From: Cylindrospermum sp. FACHB-282
GTDB lineage: Bacteria; Cyanobacteriota; Cyanobacteriia; Cyanobacteriales; Nostocaceae
Length of the DNA: 64,000 nucleotides
Assembly (NCBI RefSeq): GCF_014697195.1
Contig: NZ_JACJRJ010000027.1
Location: 22,092 to 86,091 of the forward strand
Direction of reading: 5' to 3'
In this document: positions 54,884 through 63,170 of the stretch, one piece after another
How the letters are laid out: each line of letters opens with the position of its first letter
Numbering within the stretch: position 1 is the stretch's first letter
Program-made: the position numbers and the translations under genes
Notes under the pieces: model-generated
Database searches by the model: none
What the model was told of the DNA's origin: nothing
The model's input: only the letters and a program-made list of their open reading frames with translations

Positions 54884-55633
54884 ATGAATAAATGGGCGAT
54901 TTTGAGCGGAATTGAGGGTAATTTGGCGGCTTATCAGGCTGTGATGGCTGATATTAAGCGTCAAAAGGATGTAGAGGCTTTATATATTCTGGGCGATTTG
55001 GTGGGGCCAAGAGAAGAAGCTGAGAAGTTGGTGGAACGGGTGCAAAACCCTCAACCTGGTGAGTTAGAACCGCTAATTTGTAAGGGTTGGTGGGAAGAAC
55101 AGTGTTTGATTTTGCATGGTTTGGGTATGACTGGGGAAGCTACTGAGTTATTAGCCAAATATGGGGGAGATACAGTTAAGTTGCTGTGGGATTCTGTTTC
55201 TCGTCCGACTGTGCAATGGTTGAGAAATCTAGATTTTGGTTTTTCTGAATTGGATTGTTTGTTAATTCACGGTTCAACGGTATCTGTTGATGAGGAACTG
55301 ACGCCGGCAACTCCTCCTATCCAAATGCTTGACCGTTTGTCGCGGATGCAAGTCAATAATTTGTTTTGTGGTCGTTCTGGTTTGGCGTTTCAATATCAAC
55401 TACAAGCAGGTTCTATCACTACGGGGGTGACAACTCTTGATAGTCCAGCATCTCCCGAAACTGTGGAAATTTCGTCGCGTCAGGTTATCGGTGTGGGTAA
55501 TGTGGGGCGAAAGCTGGGGGAAGCGATTTATACTCTCTATACTCCAGAAACTAATTTTGTGGAATTTAAGACTGTACGTTACGGGGTTGGTAAAGGTTTT
55601 CAGGGCAAGTCTGCTAAAGCGGTTTCATTGTAG
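54884..55633 (+). CDS. Pseudo-metallophosphatase paralogue
   Basis: 249 residues, ATG at 54884. The same fold as the protein at 53927, but motif I is SGIEGN (Asp to Gly, His to Glu), motif III GWWEEQ (no Asn or His), and motif V CGRSGLA (GHTH lost). Only GDLVG (motif II) and LIHGST (motif IV) remain. Essentially all metal ligands are gone, so catalysis is not expected. It probably arose by duplication of the neighbouring gene and was kept, perhaps as a partner subunit. Separated from it by 144 bp containing an interspersed repeat. Confidence 0.75.
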   Translation: MNKWAILSGIEGNLAAYQAVMADIKRQKDVEALYILGDLVGPREEAEKLVERVQNPQPGELEPLICKGWWEEQCLILHGLGMTGEATELLAKYGGDTVKLLWDSVSRPTVQWLRNLDFGFSELDCLLIHGSTVSVDEELTPATPPIQMLDRLSRMQVNNLFCGRSGLAFQYQLQAGSITTGVTTLDSPASPETVEISSRQVIGVGNVGRKLGEAIYTLYTPETNFVEFKTVRYGVGKGFQGKSAKAVSL

Positions 55634-55853
55634 ACAGTTCAGGTTTGGTACTTACAGCACATTTCATCTGAGTGAAATACACAAGGGCAGGCAAGATGCC
55701 TACCCTACAAGAGTTTTATTATTTATATCTGTACCTCATTTACCTGCAATTTGCTGTAATACTTATGAAGAAATACACCTGGAAATTGTGCTAAATTTCC
55801 AAGTGCAGTTGGTGAGCTTATATATTGCCCACCCAATTTTGTTTTGTGAAAAG

Positions 55854-56114
55854 TTAGATTCTGCCGATGTTATGCAGCCCTAAAATGATGCCTACTCCTA
55901 GGATATGCCCAAAGGAGGTAGTTGCTAGTACGGCTGGTAAACCAAAGCCACCAAAGAAATTGGCTGCGGGTAGAGATGGTTCTGTGCTGGGATACTTAAT
56001 GGTAAATTTGCCAATGGCGATCGCTAAAATATTAGCAAGCACCATAATAATGCCAATGGTGGGACTCCATTCCAGGTTTGAGGGCACAGCAGCGAGTAAT
56101 GTTGACGTTAACAC
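55854..56114 (-). CDS. psaK: Photosystem I subunit X (PsaK)
   Basis: 86 residues from the GTG at 56112-56114 (VLTSTLLAAVPSNLEWSPT). An AGGAG ribosome binding site lies about 7 bp upstream, whereas an ATG 66 bp upstream lacks one and would make the protein too long. Two membrane helices (WSPTIGIIMVLANILAIAIGKFTI and NFFGGFGLPAVLATTSFGHILGVGIILGL) and the typical end GLHNIGRI. PsaK is a peripheral two-helix subunit that helps bind antenna or phycobilisome/IsiA. It is isolated from the psaF/J/L genes. Confidence 0.95.
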   Translation of the reverse strand: MLTSTLLAAVPSNLEWSPTIGIIMVLANILAIAIGKFTIKYPSTEPSLPAANFFGGFGLPAVLATTSFGHILGVGIILGLHNIGRI

Positions 56115-56431
56115 CTGATTTGCTCCTGAAATTTTTGAGTGGTTGAAAATATAATCTGAAAATTCCCGAATAAATTTCAAGAAGAATCGCGATTTTGCAT
56201 TAATATTTAACGTTTATTCTAAGTACTTAATCTAAACTATCCCTAGATTGATGCTACTTAGGAGGATATTTTTGGTATTCAGCAATACTATTACCGGGTG
56301 ATCAGGGATTTTATGTCAATGGCGGAGGCAATCGCTAAAATAGAAGGTAGTAAGCCAAGCTGAAATCTAGGAGCGATCGCTCTCAAGATAATTTACACTC
56401 AAAGTGATAGTGATTATTTCCCGCTTCTGTT

Positions 56432-56872
56432 ATGTCGTCAACTCTTGATTCCCTACCCCCAGCACTGGCTAAAATTGTCCAACGCTTTCAACGCGCTGCT
56501 GAACCAAAGCGCCGCTATGAACAGCTAATTTGGTATGCTCAAAAGCTACCAGCGTTTCCAGAATCTGATAAAGTACCAGAAAACAAAGTTCCCGGTTGCG
56601 TTTCTCAGGTTTATGTCACCGCAGCGCTAGATGATGGTAAGGTGGCGTTTCAGGGCGATTCTGATTCTCAGTTAACTAAAGGCTTAGTAGGGCTGTTGAT
56701 GGAAGGGTTAAATGGTCTAACGCCCACGGAAATTGTGCAACTCACTCCAGATTTTATTCAAGAAACTGGCTTAAATGTCAGCTTGACACCTTCCCGCGCT
56801 AATGGGTTTTATAATATTTTTAAAACCATGCAAAAAAAAGCTTTGGAATGCAAGTTAGATATTTCTAACTAA
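56432..56872 (+). CDS. sufE: SufE-type sulfur acceptor
   Basis: 146 residues; accepts sulfur from the SufS cysteine desulfurase for Fe-S cluster assembly. Conserved core KRRYEQLIWYAQKLPAFPESDKVPENKVPGCVSQV with the sulfur-accepting Cys56, then KVAFQGDSDSQLTKGLVGLLMEGLNGL and LTPSRANGFYNIFKTMQ. Full length. Stands between psaK (opposite strand) and the hydrolase-like gene. Confidence 0.95.
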   Translation: MSSTLDSLPPALAKIVQRFQRAAEPKRRYEQLIWYAQKLPAFPESDKVPENKVPGCVSQVYVTAALDDGKVAFQGDSDSQLTKGLVGLLMEGLNGLTPTEIVQLTPDFIQETGLNVSLTPSRANGFYNIFKTMQKKALECKLDISN

Positions 56873-56964
56873 AGCTGATCAGCAAGGCTCAATATATTCG
56901 ATATGGTGGTAATTAATTGGCAACAACCAATTACCAACTAATTAGCTGGTGAAATTGAAGGAAA

Positions 56965-57873
56965 ATGTCTACAAGATTTTTAAATGTCCCTGCTAGTACC
57001 GGCTTTGGGGGCGTAATTGAAGAATATCTCTGGAATTGGGAAAATCAGGAATTGGGTGTGATTTATGAAACCCTTGGCCAAGGTTCTCCACTATTGCTCC
57101 TCCCAGCTTTCAGCACCGTTTCCTCACGATTAGAAATGGGTGAACTTGCTAAATTACTAGCTGCCCATTTTCAAGTTGTCGCCGTAGATTGGCCGGGTTT
57201 TGGGGAATCTGACCGACCAAATTTAGATTATAAACCAGCGTTATATCATCAATTTTTGGCTGATTTCGTCAAATTTGCGTTTAAAACACCTATTAGCGTG
57301 GTGGCGGCTGGTCATGGGGCTGGTTATGTGTTGCAACTAGCTTTTAGGCAAAGAGATGTATTTTCACGGATTGTGTTAGCGGCCCCTACTTGGCGTGGGC
57401 CTTTGCCGACAATGGGCGCAAGTCAACAGATAGCTGGTATGGTGAGGGGATTGGTGCGATCGCCTATTCTCGGTCAAGGCATCTATCAGCTCAACACTAC
57501 TCCCTCTTTTTTAAGTTTTATGTACAGTCGCCACGTCTTCACCGATGCGACTAAACTCACACCCAGTTTCATAAAACAGAAATGGCAAACAACGCAAATA
57601 CCGGGAGCGCGTTTCGGTTCTGCTGCCTTTGTGACTGGCAATATTGATCCTGTCCGCGACCAATCAGAGTTTCTCACACTTGTGCGAGCGCTATCTATCC
57701 CCCTAAAAGTCATCATTGGGGAATCCAGCCCCCCCAAATCACGGCTAGAGATGGATGCTTTAGCAGCGTTACCAAATGTTAGCAGTGTCGTGGTTCCAGG
57801 TTCCTTAGGACTGCATGAAGAATATCCAGATGTTTTGGCAGAAGCAATACTGCCTTTTTTAAAAGGGTTATGA
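56965..57873 (+). CDS. Alpha/beta-hydrolase-fold protein lacking the nucleophile Ser
   Basis: 302 residues. Canonical fold segments: LLLLPAFSTVSSRLEMG (~43-59), VVAVDWPGFGESDRP (71-85), nucleophile elbow AAGHGAGYVLQLAF. In this elbow the G-x-S-x-G pattern reads GHGAG (116-120), with Gly118 where the Ser belongs. The C-terminal His region (GSLGLHEEYPDVLAEAI) is kept. A true hydrolase is therefore unlikely; similar elbow changes occur in non-catalytic signalling or scaffold members. The stop codon is 6 bp before the Zur box of the CobW gene. Confidence 0.8.
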   Translation: MSTRFLNVPASTGFGGVIEEYLWNWENQELGVIYETLGQGSPLLLLPAFSTVSSRLEMGELAKLLAAHFQVVAVDWPGFGESDRPNLDYKPALYHQFLADFVKFAFKTPISVVAAGHGAGYVLQLAFRQRDVFSRIVLAAPTWRGPLPTMGASQQIAGMVRGLVRSPILGQGIYQLNTTPSFLSFMYSRHVFTDATKLTPSFIKQKWQTTQIPGARFGSAAFVTGNIDPVRDQSEFLTLVRALSIPLKVIIGESSPPKSRLEMDALAALPNVSSVVVPGSLGLHEEYPDVLAEAILPFLKGL

Positions 57874-57878
57874 TATGC

Positions 57879-57893
57879 AGATAATGATTATCA
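57879..57893. promoter_or_regulatory. Zur-box-like palindrome upstream of cobW
   Basis: AGATAATGATTATCA matches TGATAATNATTATCA at 13 of 14 defined positions (only the first base differs). It lies 16 bp before the ATG at 57910 and 6 bp after the hydrolase-like stop. Confidence 0.85.
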
Positions 57894-57909
57894 AAGCTGC
57901 TTTGAAATT

Positions 57910-58881
57910 ATGATCGCTGCGGAAACATCGAATTCAGTACCTGTAACCGTTTTAACTGGCTATTTAGGAGCAGGTAAAACAACCTTGCTCAATCACATTC
58001 TCACTTACGAACACGGCAAAAAAGTTGCTGTGATCGTTAATGAATTTGGGGAAGTGGGCATTGATAATCAACTAGTTATTGATGCGGACGAAGAAATCTT
58101 TGAAATGAATAACGGCTGCATCTGCTGTACAGTGCGCGGCGACTTGATTCGCATCATTGGCAATTTGATGAAGCGGCGTGATAAATTTGACCATTTAGTA
58201 ATTGAAACTACTGGATTAGCTGACCCGGCACCTGTAATTCAGTCGTTCTTTGTAGATGAAGATTTGCAAAATCAAATGTCTCTCGATGCCGTAGTCACGG
58301 TGGTGGATGCCAAGCATATTTGGCAACATTGGGAAGCAGACGAAGCACAAGAACAGATTGCCTTTGCTGATGTGATTTTATTAAATAAAACTGATTTGGT
58401 CACGCCAGAAATTTTAGAAGAATTAGAAAAACGGATTCGGGCGATGAATGCGATCGCCAAAATCTACCGTACCCAGAATTCTGAATTAGCCATGGATGCT
58501 TTGTTGGGTGTAAAAGCCTTTGACCTAGACCGTGCTTTAGAAATTGATCCAAACTTCTTAGGCGAAGATGCCCACGTACATGACGAAAGCGTCTTTTCTG
58601 TAGCTTTAGTAGAAAAAGGCGCATTAGATGGGCAAAAATTAAACGATTGGCTGGGCGAATTACTGCGTACCCAAGGGACAGATATCTTCCGCATGAAAGG
58701 CATTTTGAACATCGCCGGCGAAGATAATCGCTTTGTTTTTCAAGGGGTACACATGATATTTGATGGTAAACCAGATCGTCCTTGGAAAGATAGCGAAACC
58801 CGAAAAAATGAACTAGTCTTCATCGGTCGCAATCTAGATGAAACCCAACTCAAGCAAGATTTTCTCGCCTGTCTAGCTTAA
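57910..58881 (+). CDS. CobW/COG0523-family zinc-related GTPase
   Basis: 323 residues. Walker A TGYLGAGKTTLL (16-27), switch region NEFGEVGIDNQLV, the metal-binding CICC at 70-73 (NNGCICCTVRGDL), G3 IETTGLADP, G4 LLNKTDLV, and the CobW C-terminal domain with DIFRMKGILNIAGEDNRFVFQGVHMIFDG. COG0523 GTPases deliver metals, often zinc, to client enzymes; Zur-controlled members act under zinc limitation. The Zur-box match 16 bp upstream puts it in that class. Confidence 0.92.
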   Translation: MIAAETSNSVPVTVLTGYLGAGKTTLLNHILTYEHGKKVAVIVNEFGEVGIDNQLVIDADEEIFEMNNGCICCTVRGDLIRIIGNLMKRRDKFDHLVIETTGLADPAPVIQSFFVDEDLQNQMSLDAVVTVVDAKHIWQHWEADEAQEQIAFADVILLNKTDLVTPEILEELEKRIRAMNAIAKIYRTQNSELAMDALLGVKAFDLDRALEIDPNFLGEDAHVHDESVFSVALVEKGALDGQKLNDWLGELLRTQGTDIFRMKGILNIAGEDNRFVFQGVHMIFDGKPDRPWKDSETRKNELVFIGRNLDETQLKQDFLACLA

Positions 58882-58917
58882 AGGATTAACATGATTGATT
58901 TGAGGATGATTTAGATT

Positions 58918-59195
58918 AATCCTGGTCATCCTTAAATCCTAAAATCCTGGTCAAGATTAATCCTGGTCATCCTTTCATCCTAAAATCCTGGTCAAGATGA
59001 ATCCTGGTCATCCTTTCATCCTAAAATCCTGGTCAAGATGAATCCTGCACATCCTTTCATCCTAAAATCCTGCTCAAGATTAATCCTGGTCATCCTTAAA
59101 TCCTAAAATCCTGCTCAAGATTAATCCTGGTCATCCTTAAATCCTAAAATCCTGCTCAAGATTAATCCTGCTCATCCTTAAATCCTAAAATCCTG
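58918..59195. repeat. 41-bp tandem repeat, 6.8 copies
   Basis: Units start at 58918, 58959, 59000, 59041, 59082, 59123 and 59164, exactly 41 bp apart, with the last one incomplete. Consensus begins AATCCTGGTCATCCTTAAAT. The variable positions (TTAA/TTTC, GGTC/GCAC/GCTC, GATT/GATG) alternate in blocks. The array ends 10 bp before the GTG of the WD40 gene, so it fills the whole cobW-WD40 gap. Confidence 0.97.
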
Positions 59196-59205
59196 ATTGG
59201 TAATT

Positions 59206-60267
59206 GTGAACTCAACCACCAGCAAATCAAAAGAATTTGAACAACTCTATTCAGGGACGCTGACAGATTATGTAACTGCGATCGCCTGGTCTTCTGAAGG
59301 TAAAACCTTAGCAGCAACTTCCGCCGCTGGGGAAGTCGTACTGTGGGATGATGGCGAACTCACCACCTTGCAGACAGGAAATAGTAAATCAGTAGACTGC
59401 GTGGCCTTTTCCCCAGATGGCAAATTTTTAGCCGTTGGCGGACAGGATGGACTCTTAAAAATTTGGCGAGAAAATGAATTAATCGCCACTTTAGAAAATG
59501 CCCCCGCTTGGGTTGACAAACTAGCTTGGAGTCACACCAATAACCAACTAGCCTTTAGTTTGGGGCGATATGTCCAAGTGTGGGACGCAGATACATCAGA
59601 GATTGTCATCACCCTCAACTTTGAAAACTCCTCAGTCTTGGGTATTGATTGGCGCATTGATGGGCAATATCTAGCTATTAGCGGCTATCAGGGTGTCAAA
59701 ATTTGGCCCACTCAAAACTGGGATGAGGAACCATACTTCTTATCTATGCCTACTGTCAGTGTAGCTATGGCTTGGTCGCCTGATGGTAAATATCTAGCTT
59801 CTGGCAACATGGATCGCAGCGTTACGGTTTTGGAGTGGGACAATCCCGACCCTTGGGTAATGCGTGGCTTCCCTGGTAAAATTCGTCAATTGGCATGGTC
59901 GCAAGCTACCACCAAACAAGGTGCGCCTCTTCTTGCTTCCTCTAGCGTCGAAGGTGTTGTGGTGTGGGAGAAGTCAGAGGATGAATCCTTGGGTTGGGAA
60001 TCGCGCATCTTAACTAATCATGTCGATGTGATCAATGCGATCGCCTTTGCACCCAAAACCTTCCTTCTCGCCTCCGCCGCCGCTGATGGCTGGTTGTGCT
60101 TGTGGAACAAAGCCCAAGAAGTTTCCCAAATTATCACAGGTGTTTCTGCCGGCTTTTCTACCCTAGCTTGGCATCCTCAAGGGCAGCTACTAGCCGCAGG
60201 TGGTGAACAAGGCGAACTACTCATTTGGTCAAAAGTATTACGGGGTAAAGGTTTCGGGCGTAGTTAA
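59206..60267 (+). CDS. WD40-repeat beta-propeller protein
   Basis: 353 residues from the GTG at 59206 (MNSTTSKSKEF); a TTG at 59197 is also possible. About seven WD40 blades are visible, each with a hydrophobic core and W-D/W-x ending: VTAIAWSSEGKTLAAT..VVLWDD, VDCVAFSPDGKFLAVG..LLKIW, VSVAMAWSPDGKYLASG, INAIAFAPKTFLLASAAADGWLCLW, TLAWHPQGQLLAAGGEQGELLIW. Propellers are protein-protein platforms. It probably belongs to the cobW transcript. Confidence 0.9.
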   Translation: MNSTTSKSKEFEQLYSGTLTDYVTAIAWSSEGKTLAATSAAGEVVLWDDGELTTLQTGNSKSVDCVAFSPDGKFLAVGGQDGLLKIWRENELIATLENAPAWVDKLAWSHTNNQLAFSLGRYVQVWDADTSEIVITLNFENSSVLGIDWRIDGQYLAISGYQGVKIWPTQNWDEEPYFLSMPTVSVAMAWSPDGKYLASGNMDRSVTVLEWDNPDPWVMRGFPGKIRQLAWSQATTKQGAPLLASSSVEGVVVWEKSEDESLGWESRILTNHVDVINAIAFAPKTFLLASAAADGWLCLWNKAQEVSQIITGVSAGFSTLAWHPQGQLLAAGGEQGELLIWSKVLRGKGFGRS

Positions 60268-60351
60268 GCAACCATCAGTAATGGAGGTTGAATGGCTATG
60301 CTGTATCAGCTTGTTGACTTTTAATAAAGTTAGAATGTTAAATATTTTGAG

Positions 60352-60373
60352 GGCACGGCATTGCTGTGCCTTT
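60352..60373 (+). terminator. Possible terminator hairpin after the WD40 gene
   Basis: Stem GGCACGGC/GCTGTGCC with a G-U pair and loop ATT (60352-60370), followed by TTTATT. It lies 85 bp after the stop codon. Confidence 0.5.
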
Positions 60374-60464
60374 ATTAATTTGAAAAAGCCTCAAACCGAT
60401 TTATGTTATATAATTTCCGCTAAATTACTACTAATTTCTGCCACTCAATTTTGGATTTTGGATT

Positions 60465-61484
60465 TTGGATTTTAGATTGACCCCATGTCTGAATACAGGA
60501 GCGCTAAACAAGTTCTTACGCGTTCCCCTTTTTGTGCTCACAATTAGCTTCGCTGGGTGTGGAAATCAAGTAGTAAATACCTCCGTCACCCAGGCTAGTC
60601 AAACCAGTAAGTTGAACAGCAATCTTCCCCAAGTTGTGGCAACTACCAACATACTGTGTGACTTAACCAAGCAGGTTGCAGGAAACACCATTAACCTCAC
60701 CTGCTTAGTTTCCCCTGGTGCAAACCCCCATACTTATCAACCACAACCAGAAGACCGCAAAGCCATTGAGCAAGCTAAACTTATTTTCTATAATGGTTAC
60801 AATTTGGAACCAAGTTTGCTCAAAATAATTAAAGCGACTAAAAACCCTGCGCCTAAAATAGCTGTTGGTCAATTTGCAGTCCCTCAGCCACAAAAATTTG
60901 CCAACAAAGGTAAGAAAATCGCCGATCCTCATCTTTGGCATAATGTCAAGAATACTATCAGAATGGTAGAAGTAATTAACAACAACCTGGGAAAATTAGC
61001 GCCCAGCCAGGTAAAAAATTATAGCAGTAAGACAAAACAAATTACCAATGAACTAACCCAACTAGATAGCTGGATCAAGTTAAGAATTGCCACTATTCCC
61101 TCCAAGCATCGCAAATTAGTTACAACCCATGATGCACTAGGTTATTATGTCAAAGCTTATGGTCTTGCTTATACAGGAACTTTGAAAGGTGTTAACACCA
61201 ACGCCAAACTGACAGATACACGAGAAAAAGATGTAGTTAAAAATATTCAAAAAGCTAAAGTGCCGACAATTTTTGCTGAAACAACAATTAACCCCAATGG
61301 GATTAAGTCCATAGCCGCAAAAGCAGCAGTAAGAGTTTCACAAAGGGAACTCTATACTGATGGATTGGGTAAACCCGGAAGCGATGGGGAAACCTATCAG
61401 AAAATGATGTCTGCCAATACGCGAACAATTGTTGAAGGGCTGGGGGGCACTTACCTGAAATTTGAGCCAAAAGTTTCTCAGTAG
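60465..61484 (+). CDS. Second metal-binding ABC substrate-binding lipoprotein (ZnuA/MntC-like)
   Basis: Up to 339 residues. The lipobox is FAGC in VPLFVLTISFAGCGN (about residues 21-35), then cluster-9 SBP segments: VVATTNILCDLTKQVAGN, LVSPGANPHTYQPQPEDRKAI, DPHLWHNVKNTIRMV, LVTTHDALGYYVKAYGL, PTIFAETTINP. It has no His-rich loop. The start is unclear: the frame begins with TTG at 60465 inside TTTTGGA heptamer repeats, and no ATG in frame precedes the lipobox. The ATG at 60485 is in another frame. It could bring metal to ZnuBC, since no permease is adjacent. Confidence 0.82.
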   Translation: MDFRLTPCLNTGALNKFLRVPLFVLTISFAGCGNQVVNTSVTQASQTSKLNSNLPQVVATTNILCDLTKQVAGNTINLTCLVSPGANPHTYQPQPEDRKAIEQAKLIFYNGYNLEPSLLKIIKATKNPAPKIAVGQFAVPQPQKFANKGKKIADPHLWHNVKNTIRMVEVINNNLGKLAPSQVKNYSSKTKQITNELTQLDSWIKLRIATIPSKHRKLVTTHDALGYYVKAYGLAYTGTLKGVNTNAKLTDTREKDVVKNIQKAKVPTIFAETTINPNGIKSIAAKAAVRVSQRELYTDGLGKPGSDGETYQKMMSANTRTIVEGLGGTYLKFEPKVSQ

Positions 61485-61515
61485 TTTAAGCACTTCTGGC
61501 GTCACACAATTGATA

Positions 61516-63099
61516 TTAACGCATCTCTTTGAAGGTATCAACTTGCTTAGTAAATACTTCGGTGAACAAACTCATCACTGTTCTTTCTTCCCGGACTTTA
61601 ATATTGGCACTAATCGACATACCCGACTGCAAAGCGATATTTTTACCCTGAATTGTTAGAGATTGGCTATCCAATGCGATTCTTGCCGGAAACCGATAAA
61701 ACTGATGGGTTTGGTCTGGGGGTAATGCGTCTGAACCGATGCTCAAGACTTTTCCCTTAATATCCCCAAACTCGCTGTAAGGAAAGGAATCAATCCTCAC
61801 ATCAACTTTCAAATCTTTCTTCACGAAACCAATATCTTTATTAGTAATAAAAACCTCAGCGATATAGTTTTCATTGGGGACAATTTGCATAAGTTTTTCG
61901 GTAGCGTTGGCTACAAATCCAGGGCTTTTTGCTTGTAAATCAAAAATTGTCCCTCCTACAGGAGCGCGAAGTTCTTGATATCTAACGTTCAACTGTGTTT
62001 GAGAAATTTTGCTATTAACATCTGCCAACCGCTGTTCATTCGCCAGAATTATCTTCATGAATTGGCTATCAATTTCAGCAATCTGCTTTTTGTTATCTGC
62101 TATTTTTTCGGAAATGCCTTTATCAGAAACAGCTACCGTATTAGTTAATTCTTGCCCTCCTTGAGCAACATCAAACTGGAGGCGTTGCCCTTCTTCTGAT
62201 AGTTGTGAAATTTCTGCTGTGAGGTTTTGTACCTGTTGTAGCTGGTTGAGATACTGGAGCTGAGAAACCCCTCCTTCTTCTGCCAATACTTTAAGTTTAC
62301 TTAAAACCTGCGTTTGGATGGCTAAACTTGCTCTAGTATCTTGGAGTTTGATTTGATTTTGAGAAAGTTGTTTTTTGGTTTTTTCAATTTCTAACTGCGC
62401 TGCGGCAGAACGAGAGTATAATTCCCTTTGGGCAATTAGTAAACGTTGTTGTTCATCAACTCCCAGTCCAGCATCAGCATTTGAAGTTCTTAATTCAGTC
62501 CGCAACAATTCATTTTCTGCAACTAACGCTGCCCGACTTTTTAGGAGAAAAGCGGTTTCTGCTGGCAAGTTACCACGCAAAAAATCCGATTCAGATTGGA
62601 TAGCAAAACTTGCTGCCATCAAGCGGCGATAAATATTGTTTTCTCTAATTAAACCAATGCGAATCTCATTTAAAGAACGTAATTCTGCCAGGATGGCGAT
62701 AGGCTCAAAACGTAGTAGCAAATCCCCTGGATTTACTTGTTGCCCATCTTTGACATAAACTTCTTTCACGACTCCACTAATGGGAGCTTGGACGTTTTTA
62801 ACTGTTCCTTCTGGCTTTAATTGGCCTACTGCTGGTACTACTTGCTCGATTTTAGCAATACAAGCCCAAGCAATTCCAAAACAAGCTAACCCCAACAGAG
62901 TGAGCATAATTGTTCGCGACCAAATTGGAGATTGGCGTAAGACAACTGATTGCTCAAAGTTATCATCGTTGAAGTTAATTAAAGGCTTGCTAGGAGAATT
63001 TTTTGAAGATGGAAGTACCCGCGAATCTTGGTGACTTCCCTGATCGTACCTAAGATTTTGATTATTGCCGTTGCGGTGATTACCATTAAGTTGAGCCAT
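61516..63099 (-). CDS. HlyD-family membrane fusion protein
   Basis: 527 residues. Cytoplasmic tail, one membrane helix (~63-83, IMLTLLGLACFGIAWACIA), lipoyl-like half motif (GVVKEVYVKDGQQVNPGDLLLRFEPI), a long coiled-coil hairpin (~150-350), and the second half-motif with beta-barrel (VRYQELRAPVGGTIFDL, MQIVPNENYIAEVFITNKD). Adaptor of a type-I secretion ABC exporter, linking the inner-membrane ABC protein to TolC. The ABC partner gene upstream (63171-) is truncated. Confidence 0.92.
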   Translation of the reverse strand: MAQLNGNHRNGNNQNLRYDQGSHQDSRVLPSSKNSPSKPLINFNDDNFEQSVVLRQSPIWSRTIMLTLLGLACFGIAWACIAKIEQVVPAVGQLKPEGTVKNVQAPISGVVKEVYVKDGQQVNPGDLLLRFEPIAILAELRSLNEIRIGLIRENNIYRRLMAASFAIQSESDFLRGNLPAETAFLLKSRAALVAENELLRTELRTSNADAGLGVDEQQRLLIAQRELYSRSAAAQLEIEKTKKQLSQNQIKLQDTRASLAIQTQVLSKLKVLAEEGGVSQLQYLNQLQQVQNLTAEISQLSEEGQRLQFDVAQGGQELTNTVAVSDKGISEKIADNKKQIAEIDSQFMKIILANEQRLADVNSKISQTQLNVRYQELRAPVGGTIFDLQAKSPGFVANATEKLMQIVPNENYIAEVFITNKDIGFVKKDLKVDVRIDSFPYSEFGDIKGKVLSIGSDALPPDQTHQFYRFPARIALDSQSLTIQGKNIALQSGMSISANIKVREERTVMSLFTEVFTKQVDTFKEMR

Positions 63100-63170
63100 A
63101 TCAATTTTAGATTTTGGATTAGGGATTTTGGATTGAATATTTGTAATTGGTCATGGAAAAACTGAACTAT

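Noticed and set aside
55437..55883. 148-codon frame overlapping the pseudo-phosphatase and psaK ends
   Set aside because: Out-of-frame shadow of the upstream gene continuing into non-coding DNA.
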